Shown here: piece after piece, positions 55,972-64,000 of the stretch
Position numbering within the stretch: position 1 is the first letter of the stretch
Layout: every line of letters begins with the position of its first letter
The notes under the pieces: generated by a model
Told to the model about the DNA's origin: nothing
The model's input: only the letters and a program-made list of their open reading frames with translations
Database searches by the model: none
Source: Clostridiales bacterium mt11
Lineage (GTDB): Bacteria; Bacillota; Clostridia; Tissierellales; Tepidimicrobiaceae
Length of the DNA: 64,000 bases
Direction of reading: 5' to 3'
Assembly: GCA_001282665.1 (NCBI GenBank)
Contig: LN874944.1
Location: forward strand, 171,243-235,242
Program-made: the position numbers and the translations under genes

Positions 55972-56388
55972 TTATTTGAGATTTGATTGAATATCTTCTT
56001 TAACTATTTCATCTAATATTTTAGCTGCACTCAATATTACATTTTTACAGCCTATATCTTCTTTTTTATATTTCCTTTTTAACTCATCACATTTAAGACT
56101 ATCCATTTCCATTTCATATCTCTCAAATAGCTTTTTTGATAAAATCTTGATTTTATCATCTTCGTGGGCTATATCTTCTACATATTTACTACTAAGAGCC
56201 ATAACTGCTCCAGTTAATGCACCACATACGGATTCTATTCCCATTCCTCCACCAAATCCTGCGGATAGCTTTAATGCTTCTTTGTTTAAGTTTAAGCCAT
56301 AGACTTCATTAGCACCATATAATATCTTCTCAGCACAATTATAATTTTCATCTTCTCCAAAACCACTTTTAATTAAATCGTATAGCAA
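55972..56388 (-). CDS. C_GCAxxG_C_C family protein, shorter paralogue
   Basis: A 138-residue relative of the protein at 17201-17665. Visible are YNCAEKIL, GFGGGMGIESVCGALTGAVMALS and two late Cys (LKCDELK, IGCKNVIL). One Cys of the usual CxCGA motif is absent (ESVCGA). TTG start with AGGAGGG upstream. Redox role is suggested by the family only. Confidence 0.8.
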   Translation of the reverse strand: MLYDLIKSGFGEDENYNCAEKILYGANEVYGLNLNKEALKLSAGFGGGMGIESVCGALTGAVMALSSKYVEDIAHEDDKIKILSKKLFERYEMEMDSLKCDELKRKYKKEDIGCKNVILSAAKILDEIVKEDIQSNLK

Positions 56389-56729
56389 ATATATCCCTCC
56401 TATTTAACATAATTCAGCATTTAAAAGTATATCATAAAATTATTGATATATTATATTATTTAAGCAGTAAATATGGTGGTTAAATTAAAACCATCATTCT
56501 ATATTCAAAGAATAGGTAAATTAATTGTTTTTTGTTTCCTTAAATTACATAATTAAATTTAGTTATAAATTAAGGCTATAATATTTAATAAATATATGAC
56601 AATAATATCCCCAAAGTGCTTACATATTTATATATAAACAATCTTATTATTAAAATATTTTCCTTGCAAATAAGCCATATTATATATATACTTAATTAGC
56701 AGACAAATAAGGAAGGATGTATTAAATTA
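56389..56729. other. AT-rich intergenic region upstream of helicase
   Basis: No gene is visible. A TATAAT box (56577-56582) with a poor -35 would give the helicase a 5' UTR of about 140 bases, as cold-induced helicase genes often have; no firm structure was identified. Confidence 0.35.
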
Positions 56730-58328
56730 ATGGAAAAATTAAGATTTGAAGATATAAATCTTTCAAAGGAGATTCAAAAAGCGGTTTCAGATATGGGATT
56801 CGAAGAGATGTCTCCAATTCAATCTGAATCAATACCCAGTATGATAGAGGGATTAGATATAATTGGGCAAGCACAGACAGGGACAGGTAAGACTGCTGCT
56901 TTTGGAATACCCATTATTGAAATGTGTAACGGAAAGGATAGATCATTACAAGCTATAGTTCTATGTCCAACTAGAGAACTTTCTATTCAAGTAGCAGAGG
57001 AGATAAAAAGATTATCAAAATACAAAAAAGACATCTTCGTTTTACCTGTCTATGGGGGTCAGCCTATTAACAGACAGATAAATGCACTAAAGAAAGGGGT
57101 TCAAATTGTAGTTGGAACTCCTGGAAGGGTAATAGACCATATTAGAAGGAAAACCCTTAAGCTTGAAAATATCAAGATAGTAGTATTAGATGAAGCAGAT
57201 GAAATGTTTGATATGGGATTCAGGGATGATATAGAATTGATTATGAATCATATGCCTGAAGAGAGGCAAACTGTGTTTTTCTCAGCTACGATGCCTAATG
57301 AGATAGTCAAGTTTGCAAAGAAATATCAAAATGACCCTAAGATAATCAAGGTGGTTCATAAGGAATTAACCGTACCTAAAGTAGAACAATATTATTTTGA
57401 ATTAAAAGAGAATATGAAAACTGAAATACTCTGTAGGCTTATAGATATATATAATCCTAAACTCTCCATAGTATTTTGTAATACCAAGAAAAAGGTTGAT
57501 GAATTGACTATTGAGCTGCAGGGAAGAGGTTACTTTGTAGATGGGCTTCATGGTGATTTAAGACAGCCTCAAAGGGATAAAGTAATGTCAAAGTTTAGAA
57601 CTGGTAATATTGACATACTTGTAGCTACCGATGTAGCTGCAAGAGGTCTTGATGTTGATGATGTGGATATAGTATTTAATTACGATATACCTCATGATGA
57701 AGAATATTATGTTCATAGAATTGGTAGAACTGCTAGAGCAGGTAGAGAAGGAATGGCTTTTAGTCTTGTATCAGGTAGGGATATATATAGGATTAAGGAC
57801 ATACAAAGATATACAAAGACTAAGATAGCTAGAAAGAATTTACCAACATTAAAAGATATGGAAGAAAAACAAACAGATATCCTTTTGGAAAAGATAAAAG
57901 AAGAAGTAGATAAAGGCGAATTAGATAGATACGAGAAGATGATTAACAGTCTACTAGATGAAGATTATACTTCCTTTGATGTAGCATCAGCTCTTTTAAA
58001 GTTTTATCTAATAAATAGTAAGTTAGATAGTCATCAAGAACTAGATGCAGTAGACAATGGAGGAAATATAGGGTTTAAGGGGGCCATGACAAGGGTATAT
58101 ATCAATACAGGTAAACGAAAAGGTGTAAGCCCAAGACATATATTAGGGGCCGTATTGAATGAAACGGGTTTACCAAGGAAAACTGTAGGCAATATTGATA
58201 TGTATGATAAGTTTACTTTTGTAGAGATTCCTGAAGAATATGTTGATAAAGTAATTAGAGGATTAGACAATAAGAGGATAAAAGGAACTAAAGTAAAAGT
58301 TGAAAGAGCAAATCCAAAGAATAGATAA
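56730..58328 (+). CDS. DEAD-box RNA helicase with DbpA-type RNA-binding domain
   Basis: A 532-residue helicase: Q motif (MSPIQSESIPSM), AQTGTGKT, PTRELSIQVAEE, VLDEADEMFDMGF, FSATMP and HRIGRTARAGREG, followed by a helical linker and a C-terminal RRM-like DbpA domain (about 450-532). DbpA/CshA-type enzymes remodel rRNA during 50S assembly, often in the cold. Single gene with an AAGGAAGG site unusually far from the ATG. Confidence 0.93.
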   Translation: MEKLRFEDINLSKEIQKAVSDMGFEEMSPIQSESIPSMIEGLDIIGQAQTGTGKTAAFGIPIIEMCNGKDRSLQAIVLCPTRELSIQVAEEIKRLSKYKKDIFVLPVYGGQPINRQINALKKGVQIVVGTPGRVIDHIRRKTLKLENIKIVVLDEADEMFDMGFRDDIELIMNHMPEERQTVFFSATMPNEIVKFAKKYQNDPKIIKVVHKELTVPKVEQYYFELKENMKTEILCRLIDIYNPKLSIVFCNTKKKVDELTIELQGRGYFVDGLHGDLRQPQRDKVMSKFRTGNIDILVATDVAARGLDVDDVDIVFNYDIPHDEEYYVHRIGRTARAGREGMAFSLVSGRDIYRIKDIQRYTKTKIARKNLPTLKDMEEKQTDILLEKIKEEVDKGELDRYEKMINSLLDEDYTSFDVASALLKFYLINSKLDSHQELDAVDNGGNIGFKGAMTRVYINTGKRKGVSPRHILGAVLNETGLPRKTVGNIDMYDKFTFVEIPEEYVDKVIRGLDNKRIKGTKVKVERANPKNR

Positions 58329-58388
58329 TAGATAAAAATTGGGATGTTTTATAAGAAACTATAAAATATTTTGTGTAAACTGTATAAA

Positions 58389-58453
58389 AAATACTCTTCT
58401 TTCTTAATAATTGAAATAGATAAATAATCAATAATTACAAAGAAGAGTATTTC
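58389..58453. repeat. Inverted repeat at start of IS remnant
   Basis: Bases 58390-58402 (AATACTCTTCTTT) are the reverse complement of 58440-58452, just before the transposase start codon; the left copy follows GTGTAAACTGT, reminiscent of IS256-type ends. A matching right end was not found. Confidence 0.45.
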
Positions 58454-58455
58454 TA

Positions 58456-59142
58456 TGTCAAGAGCTGTTAAGAAATTATTGAAAGATTATGTTAATCAGC
58501 AAAATTATTCTACGTTTGATGGTAGTTTTAATGCCATGAAAGAAATGCTCAGGGATTTTTTGAGAACGTTTTAGAAGCAGAAATGAAGTCCTATCCTGAT
58601 TATGACATAAATCATATATCTCAAAGAAATACTACAATACAGAAGAAGTGTGAATTTTAGTCTAAAATATAATCTGAAAATCAATAACATTGAAGAAAAA
58701 GTTATTGATTTTGCGCTTATGAAATGACCACTAGTAATATATCTGAGCAAATAAAGAATCTATATGGTGTTGATAAACCAGCCAAATTGACATTAAATGT
58801 AACTAACAGAATTACTCTAATAGTTATAAAGTGCTAAAATAGCTCTCTTGAAAAAGTATATGCTCATTTATCTTCATATATACTATTCATTATAAGATTT
58901 ATGAGGATAAGCAAATCTTAGAAAAAGTAACGTGCAATATTCGATGTAAATATAGATGGTGAATAAGAAGTTCTTAGAATATAGAGTGGAACAAATAAAA
59001 GTAACAAGTTTTGGATATTCATATTAAATATTTTGAGTAGATATACCTAATGTATTTAAAAAAGTAATATCTGTAATATATCCATTTGCTAAAATATAAA
59101 GATGTATAATTTATTAAATAAGAAGAAGTATGAATTATATTC
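58456..59142 (+). pseudogene. Decayed IS256-family transposase
   Basis: Reading in three frames gives successive IS256 landmarks: DGSFNAMKEMLRDF then, after a frameshift, ENVLEAEM; MTTSNISEQIKNLYGVD; TIHYKIYEDKQI; a GIDMDGEKEVLG-like segment with a stop; SNKFW; and near 59090 a stretch resembling AEIQRCIIHQIRN. Multiple stops, frameshifts and deletions shorten it to under half the usual 400 codons. Inactive remnant. Confidence 0.8.
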
Positions 59143-59161
59143 CATTAGTCGAATATGTAAT

Positions 59162-59200
59162 AAAACCATAATTAATCAGAAACTGATTAATTATGGTTTT
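59162..59200. terminator. Perfect 18-bp hairpin
   Basis: Bases 59162-59179 pair perfectly with 59183-59200 around an AAA loop, with A-rich and T-rich ends. It could end transcription of the IS remnant or of the RiPP operon coming from the right. Confidence 0.65.
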
Positions 59201-59280
59201 AAAGGTTTATCTTTATAGTATGAGAAGTTTAGACTATTTTAATAAACCATCTTATATTAAATGACACGATTGGAAGTAAA

Positions 59281-59367
59281 ATGAAAAGTAATAATATAAT
59301 TGTTCTTGTTTTTATTTTTCTTATGATATTTTCGCTTCTTACTAGTTATAGATTAATTTTATTATAA
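59281..59367 (+). CDS. Possible 28-residue membrane peptide
   Basis: An ORF beginning MKSNNIIVLVFIFLMIFSL with one hydrophobic helix, a weak GGAAG site and TAA at 59365. It faces the ABC exporter gene. In DNA this AT-rich such frames can be chance; no promoter was identified. Confidence 0.2.
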   Translation: MKSNNIIVLVFIFLMIFSLLTSYRLILL

Positions 59368-59374
59368 AATATTA

Positions 59375-61030
59375 TTATAAATATATAACTTGAGTAGCTA
59401 TATCTAATAAACTAGGATCATGAGTTATCATAAAAATAATTTTATTTGCTTTTATTTCTTTAAGATACTTAATAAAATATTCTCGAGATTCTTCATCTAA
59501 TGCTGCTGTGGGTTCGTCTAATAATATATATGATGGGGAATTAATAAATGCCCTCATTATTCCTAACTTTTGTTTCTGACCACCTGAAAAATTTGTCCCA
59601 TTATCATTCACCATAGAAGAGAATCCAAGCAAAGATTTAGTTATAAAATTATAAATAGGTAAAACATGAGTTAATTTATTTATATTAAGTTCCTTTTTAA
59701 ATTCTCTCCCTAGATAAATATTATTTTCTATTGAATCCCTAAATAAAAATGTATCTTGTGTTAATACTCCTAAATTATTTATAAAACTTTTTTCATCTAT
59801 TTCTTCTATAGGTATATCGTTAATTAATATTTCTCCTGCATTAGGTTTATAAAGTCCTGATAGTAAGTTAAGTAAAGTGGTTTTACCCTTGCCATTATTA
59901 CCTGAAATTATTATTAGCTCACCTTTATTAGCTTCTATATAAATATTATCTAAAATATTATTTTGACCATCAAAAGAAAAAGATATATTTTTAACATGTA
60001 TAGAATTTATACTTTTAATAATTGATTTACGTTTTGCTTTGTGGGATTCATTTGGTTCTATAATCATTTCATCTTTAGTATATATTTCAAAATATCTTTT
60101 AAAACCAACAAAATTTTTCTGAATTTCAACATTTAATTTACTCAAAGCCCCTATTGGTTCATAAATCATGTTCATATATGAGGCAAAGGCAATTATATCT
60201 CCAGCACTAGCTTTCTGATTAATAACCAATGTACTACCATAGTATAAAAAAATCATGTAGGGTATCATCTTTATAACAGATAAAATGTTGTTACTAATTA
60301 GTTCAGTATATGTTAATTTATAACTATCTTTTATATATTCATTTGTAGATTTTTTAAATCTATTATAAGCATATTTATAAATATTATAGATTTTTATAGT
60401 ATATATGGAGCGTACATTTTCTTGAAGAATATTAATCATTTTTCCTTGAGATGTTAATACCCATCTGGTATACTCCCTGAATTTTTTATTAAAAAAAGAA
60501 AATAATAATAGTAGTAAAGGTATAGTTGATAATGACAATAGTGTCATTTTAATATCAAATGATATCATTATCAATAATATAGCAATAAATGAATATAATT
60601 GTGCTATAATGCTCATTAAATTACTAGTAAATAAATTAAGAACTTGCCTAGTTTCATTCATAATTTTATTTAATATGTCACCAGGTTTATTTTCGTAAAA
60701 AAACAAAATATCCTTCTCTTGAATTTTATTATATAAATTACACTGTAGATCTAATAGTAAATTATTGTTAAGTTTTGTACAGATTATAGTTTGAAACGAA
60801 CTGATACATAGTGTTATTACAAACATTCCTAATTTTAAAACAATGAAAATATATAAGTACGATATATTTTTTTTATTTAATACATCGTCTATAAAAATCT
60901 TTGATAAATAAGGAGATAATAATTTTAAGGAAACTTGTATAATTCCTATAAAGAAAATAAGAATTTGAATTCCTATATAAGGCTTTATAGTGTTCCAATA
61001 AAAACGAAAATAATCTTTAAGCTGCCTCAC
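59375..61030 (-). CDS. ABC exporter of the RiPP cluster
   Basis: A 551-residue exporter: six-helix membrane domain (about 1-300) and ATPase domain with Walker A GNNGKGKTT, Q-loop LTQDTFLF, signature FSGGQKQKLGIMRA, Walker B YILLDEPTAALD and switch MITHD. It lacks an N-terminal C39 peptidase, so leader removal must be done elsewhere. It begins 13 bases after the radical SAM gene and is the last gene of the cluster, presumably exporting the modified peptide. Confidence 0.92.
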   Translation of the reverse strand: MRQLKDYFRFYWNTIKPYIGIQILIFFIGIIQVSLKLLSPYLSKIFIDDVLNKKNISYLYIFIVLKLGMFVITLCISSFQTIICTKLNNNLLLDLQCNLYNKIQEKDILFFYENKPGDILNKIMNETRQVLNLFTSNLMSIIAQLYSFIAILLIMISFDIKMTLLSLSTIPLLLLLFSFFNKKFREYTRWVLTSQGKMINILQENVRSIYTIKIYNIYKYAYNRFKKSTNEYIKDSYKLTYTELISNNILSVIKMIPYMIFLYYGSTLVINQKASAGDIIAFASYMNMIYEPIGALSKLNVEIQKNFVGFKRYFEIYTKDEMIIEPNESHKAKRKSIIKSINSIHVKNISFSFDGQNNILDNIYIEANKGELIIISGNNGKGKTTLLNLLSGLYKPNAGEILINDIPIEEIDEKSFINNLGVLTQDTFLFRDSIENNIYLGREFKKELNINKLTHVLPIYNFITKSLLGFSSMVNDNGTNFSGGQKQKLGIMRAFINSPSYILLDEPTAALDEESREYFIKYLKEIKANKIIFMITHDPSLLDIATQVIYL

Positions 61031-61043
61031 TTTAATAACCTCT

Positions 61044-62360
61044 TTATTTTGTAACTTTATCTAAATTATAATGTTTAGTTTTTGATTTATAATTAAGTAT
61101 ATTTAGTAAATCTTCCTTTAAAGTATATTTATATTCTATGCATCTATCTTGATTTTCTAAACGCCTTAAAGGACATCCTCCCATACATATTGGAAGAAAT
61201 TTGCATTCTCTGCATTTTTCATCATTAGTAGGATCATACATCGTATATAAATATTTATTAAATAAATATTTTTCATCTATAATAGAATCTTTATCAGATA
61301 ATAAATTTCCTATGGCTTTAGATTTTATGCCTACATCCTCCCAACACTTATATATATTTCCATCTGAAGCTATTACCATAGCTGATATAGAATCAGCACC
61401 ACAAAAATTAGATTTAAGTATAGGATATAAAAGCCCTTCCTTCCTTTTTTTACAAACACTTTCTATACGGTGAAATTCACTCGAGTTAAAGCATACCTTC
61501 TCCTCATCAATTTTATTATTAGGTGCTACCATAGCTAGGCGATAATTTAGAATATCATATAAACCTTCTTTTTTTAATATATTTTCTAATTCATCTACAT
61601 AGAGATAGTTTTGTTTACTTATATTCATTCTAATGTATACAATGTTTTTTATTATGTCTTTGCTTTTTTTCAAATTATTTATTATCTTATCAAAAGTAGG
61701 ACTTCCATCATGTAGTATCCTTGTCTTATTATGAGTTTCTGCTGGGCCATCCAGAGTTACTTGTATAGAATTCACTTTGAAATCATTTATTACTTCTTCC
61801 ATAATATTTCTATCTAAAAAATAGCCATTCGTAATTATCTTAGCAGTATATTTTATATTATTTTTACTACAAATATCAATAAATTTATTACTTAAATACC
61901 TTATACACTCTAATGCAAGTAAAGGTTCACCACCATACCATACTATATGTAAATGTTTTATATCCTTTTTTCTTAATTCTATAAATTCAACAATCTTGTT
62001 TTGTATTTCAGTAGACATATTACCAGGTTTATCAGCCTGTTCAAAACAATAGGGACAAGCAAAATTACATTTTAATGTTGGAGCTATTGTCAATATTAGC
62101 CTGTTCCTATCATACCTATCAAGGTACATTCTTTCTTTTAATATTTCTAATTCATCAATATCCTTACTAACTAAAAATCCACCATATAAAAATTTAGATA
62201 TTTCTTCTTCACTTAAAAAACTATAATACCCGTTTAGATATTTCTCATATCTTTCGTATAAATCCCTTTCTATTGTACAAAGGGCATTTGTACGTGAATT
62301 ATAACAAACCATATTATTATTTCCATGTTCAAAAAAGAAATTATATCTAGATTGTTTCAT
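61044..62360 (-). CDS. Radical SAM/SPASM peptide maturase
   Basis: A 438-residue enzyme. An N-terminal 90 residues (likely precursor-binding) precede the radical SAM barrel with cluster motif CNFACPYC and GGEPLL. The C-terminal SPASM region has Cys in NFCGAD and YKCWED, then CRECKFLPICMGGCPLRR, for two further FeS clusters. Such enzymes build thioether, carbon-carbon or similar cross-links in ribosomal peptides. The precursor gene lies 135 bases upstream in the same direction. Ribosome site AAGGGGAAG. It may be related to the CcpM group of clostridial Cys-rich peptide maturases; not verified. Confidence 0.9.
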   Translation of the reverse strand: MKQSRYNFFFEHGNNNMVCYNSRTNALCTIERDLYERYEKYLNGYYSFLSEEEISKFLYGGFLVSKDIDELEILKERMYLDRYDRNRLILTIAPTLKCNFACPYCFEQADKPGNMSTEIQNKIVEFIELRKKDIKHLHIVWYGGEPLLALECIRYLSNKFIDICSKNNIKYTAKIITNGYFLDRNIMEEVINDFKVNSIQVTLDGPAETHNKTRILHDGSPTFDKIINNLKKSKDIIKNIVYIRMNISKQNYLYVDELENILKKEGLYDILNYRLAMVAPNNKIDEEKVCFNSSEFHRIESVCKKRKEGLLYPILKSNFCGADSISAMVIASDGNIYKCWEDVGIKSKAIGNLLSDKDSIIDEKYLFNKYLYTMYDPTNDEKCRECKFLPICMGGCPLRRLENQDRCIEYKYTLKEDLLNILNYKSKTKHYNLDKVTK

Positions 62361-62398
62361 TATACTTCCCCTTTCTTTATTAATTTTATTTAAATTAA

Positions 62399-62734
62399 AT
62401 ATCTAGCTATCTATAAATTAACTGTATAAGCCTTTAAAAAAATATAAAATAAATTTTATATTTGATATATAAACATATTAATAGATAAAGCTATATTACC
62501 AATCTAACCACCAACAGCCCTTCCAGGGATTAGGATCAATATCATTTGAAGCAGTATCCTCATAGCATTCAAAACAATATTGTTCTTGATTACAGCTCCA
62601 TATTTGAGGTCCTATAGTATTTTCAGGTTCAACAATGAATTTCATATTATAATATCCTCCTTTTAAATATTGTATTTTAAAACAAACGATTCATAAAATA
62701 TGAATTTTAACATTAGCTATAGATAGCTAGATAT
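62399..62734. repeat. 17-bp inverted repeat enclosing the RiPP precursor
   Basis: ATATCTAGCTATCTATA at 62399-62415 is the exact reverse complement of 62718-62734. The arms lie 73 bases upstream of the precursor start and 81 bases downstream of its stop. In the minus-strand transcript they could pair and isolate the precursor coding part, or they may be the ends of a small mobile cassette. Confidence 0.6.
62496..62645 (-). CDS. Cys/Trp-rich RiPP precursor peptide
   Basis: A 49-residue peptide with a perfect GGAGG site ten bases before its ATG. The leader-like start is MKFIVEPEN. The rest has Cys at 18, 24, 27 and 44, aromatics Y23, F25, Y28 and Trp at 16, 41, 45, 46 and 49, ending PWKGCWWLDW. 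It lies directly before the radical SAM maturase and exporter, so it is very likely their substrate. The opening recalls Clo7bot-type clostridial precursors as I remember them, but the core looks unfamiliar. Product structure and activity unknown. Confidence 0.8.
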   Translation of the reverse strand: MKFIVEPENTIGPQIWSCNQEQYCFECYEDTASNDIDPNPWKGCWWLDW

Positions 62735-62881
62735 CTTAGGCTTATCTACTTTGAAATAATGTAATGTTATCTAGAATCTTATATAGCTTTTAAAATTTCT
62801 TATCTAAATTCCAGTATATAATATTTAAAATGACTATTAGAATTTTGCGTTTATTTTTAGAATTTTACATTATATAAGAAT

Positions 62882-62910
62882 ATTCTAACGCCAATGACAA
62901 AGATTGTCAA
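62882..62910 (-). promoter_or_regulatory. Promoter of the RiPP operon
   Basis: On the minus strand TTGACA (62910-62905), a 17-base spacer and TAGAAT (62887-62882). Transcription would start near 62875, giving a leader RNA of about 230 bases before the precursor. Confidence 0.6.
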
Positions 62911-63760
62911 CTAAGTTGTAATTATGCAGGTGGTTTTTGTTATATTTTTAAATAATTGTTATATAGGATTAGCCTTTTACAGGTAAATTTAAAGATATAA
63001 TAAGAAAATCAGTAATAATTTATAAAAACTAGATGATTATAGAAGATAACTTGTAAGAGAAATTTGAAAATGGTAATTTATAGCGTTATATAGATTTTAT
63101 TGTGAGATGGAAAATTAGAAATAGTTATAGATAGATAAGTTTAAAAATTAATAATTTTATTAGAAGATTATATATTTACAATAGGATAAAAAAATTGCCC
63201 ATTTCAGTGGCACTGATGATATTATCTCTTATGCTGAATTACTTATTTCTATTGTGAAGCTTCTCCTGTAGGGTTTCAGCTATGGTAATTTACTCTATTT
63301 TAAATTTTGGTTTTATCTTGGACAATTATAACACTATGCTTGAATTGTTCTCAATAATATTCAATAAGCCAGCAGTTTTTAGAGGTTTCTTGCCGTTCGA
63401 GTTTTCTATTTGAATTAGAATAGGTACTATTTAAAAAACTTAGATTCATTTCTTCAATGATATTATGTGCCATAAAATTTAATTATTAACATGAAAATTA
63501 TTGGAGAAGTTAAAGCTAAAAAATATTTGTATTTGTTGATTTTTCCTTTATAATTACCTAGATTTTGTACAAATGAAAAACTAGTTTTTTCAAAAATATG
63601 ACAGTGAAATTTTAGAATAAAATTCCACATATTGGCTTAAAAATCAAGCTTAATATGTTGTAAGGATATGGTAAATTGAAATTGTGTATCAAAATAAAAG
63701 GTAAACATTGCTTTACCACATATGGAAAATTATTCTACTAGATTCTATGGTGTAAAGTTA
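62911..63760. other. AT-rich stretch without recognisable genes
   Basis: All frames are short and interrupted. A 40-codon minus-strand frame starting near 63475 has no ribosome site. The next feature is a transposase end, so decayed mobile DNA is likely. Nothing else was identified. Confidence 0.4.
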
Positions 63761-64000
63761 TCACAAAAAACTTAATTGGATATATCGAGGTTCCCTTAAT
63801 GCATTGGTAATAAGTCTTGCTAAATGAGTAATTGCTGGAATTTGGACCTCTATTCCTTCAGAGGTCCTTTTTACAAATCCTCTAATATTTCCAAGCTTTT
63901 TGATCATAACCCTTACACCTACATTTTCTAGTTCTGTACCTGCTAGAATGGTTGATTTGAAACAGCTTATCAGGTTATGGGTTATAAACACTAGCCATAG
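63761..64000 (-). CDS. C-terminal end of a transposase-like protein, cut by window edge
   Basis: The frame is open to the right edge, so the true start is outside. The visible 79 residues begin near WLVFITHNLISCFK and continue to KKLGNIRGFVKRTSEGIEVQIP, a pattern like the C-terminal part of IS4- or IS1380-type transposases (membrane-like YNL stretch followed by a small Arg-rich region). Family assignment is tentative and it could be a fragment. Confidence 0.4.
   Translation of the reverse strand, partial: LWLVFITHNLISCFKSTILAGTELENVGVRVMIKKLGNIRGFVKRTSEGIEVQIPAITHLARLITNALREPRYIQLSFL

Noticed and set aside
63350..63480. A 40-codon minus-strand frame as a possible second RiPP precursor
   Set aside because: No ribosome site and no resemblance to the precursor at 62496-62645.

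Overview
The window is AT-rich DNA from an anaerobic, low-GC Gram-positive bacterium. The best fit is a spore-forming member of the Clostridia, possibly Tissierellales-like. Evidence: strong AGGAGG-type ribosome binding sites with frequent TTG/GTG starts, a class III hydroxylamine reductase (hcp), a BclA-like collagen protein of the kind found on spore surfaces, SLH-domain surface proteins, BlaI/BlaR-type signalling, a HutP-family RNA-binding protein, and ECF sigma/DUF4179 pairs. No rRNA, tRNA or CRISPR array was seen. Species assignment is inference.

Layout. 1-3.1 kb: end of an ABC export/immunity-like operon. 3.1-9.5 kb: a decayed duplication in which remnants of a phosphatase gene and a truncated hcp precede an Lsa-type ABC-F gene with an attenuator-like leader, then the intact secreted SLH-tyrosine phosphatase and intact hcp. 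9.6-15.6 kb: a MacB/FtsX-like ABC pair with a giant coiled-coil permease, convergent with a two-component system. 15.8-25.2 kb: HtrA protease, a C_GCAxxG_C_C protein, a TDT transporter, a BlaR1-like/BlaI pair with two operators, trkA-trkH potassium uptake and exonuclease III. 25.3-30.2 kb: two ECF sigma/DUF4179 anti-sigma modules. 30.2-44.9 kb: nucleoid-associated protein, a second ABC-F gene with its own leader peptide and terminator, topB, the TldD/PmbA pair, an M16C protease, a metallophosphoesterase lipoprotein and recQ. 44.9-49.3 kb: murF-ddl, a small zinc-ribbon gene whose ribosome site can be sequestered, and the collagen-like gene. 49.3-52.7 kb: a HutP-family gene, a UAG-rich leader and a TrpXYZ-like ABC importer. 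52.7-58.3 kb: bactofilin plus M23 peptidase, PepF, a second C_GCAxxG_C_C protein and a DbpA-like RNA helicase. 58.3-64 kb: a decayed IS256-family element, then a RiPP cluster (49-residue Cys/Trp-rich precursor, radical SAM/SPASM maturase, ABC exporter), about 1.1 kb without recognisable genes, and the end of a transposase-like gene.

The most interesting signals are RNA-level or small: the unlisted RiPP precursor at 62496-62645 enclosed by a 17-bp inverted repeat; nine UAG triplets in 44 nt between the HutP-family gene and an ABC importer; two ABC-F genes each with a promoter, tiny leader ORF and terminator; a 14-nt perfect complement to the zinc-ribbon gene's Shine-Dalgarno and start region; and the partly erased phosphatase-hcp duplication. 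Functional statements about these are hypotheses from sequence alone.
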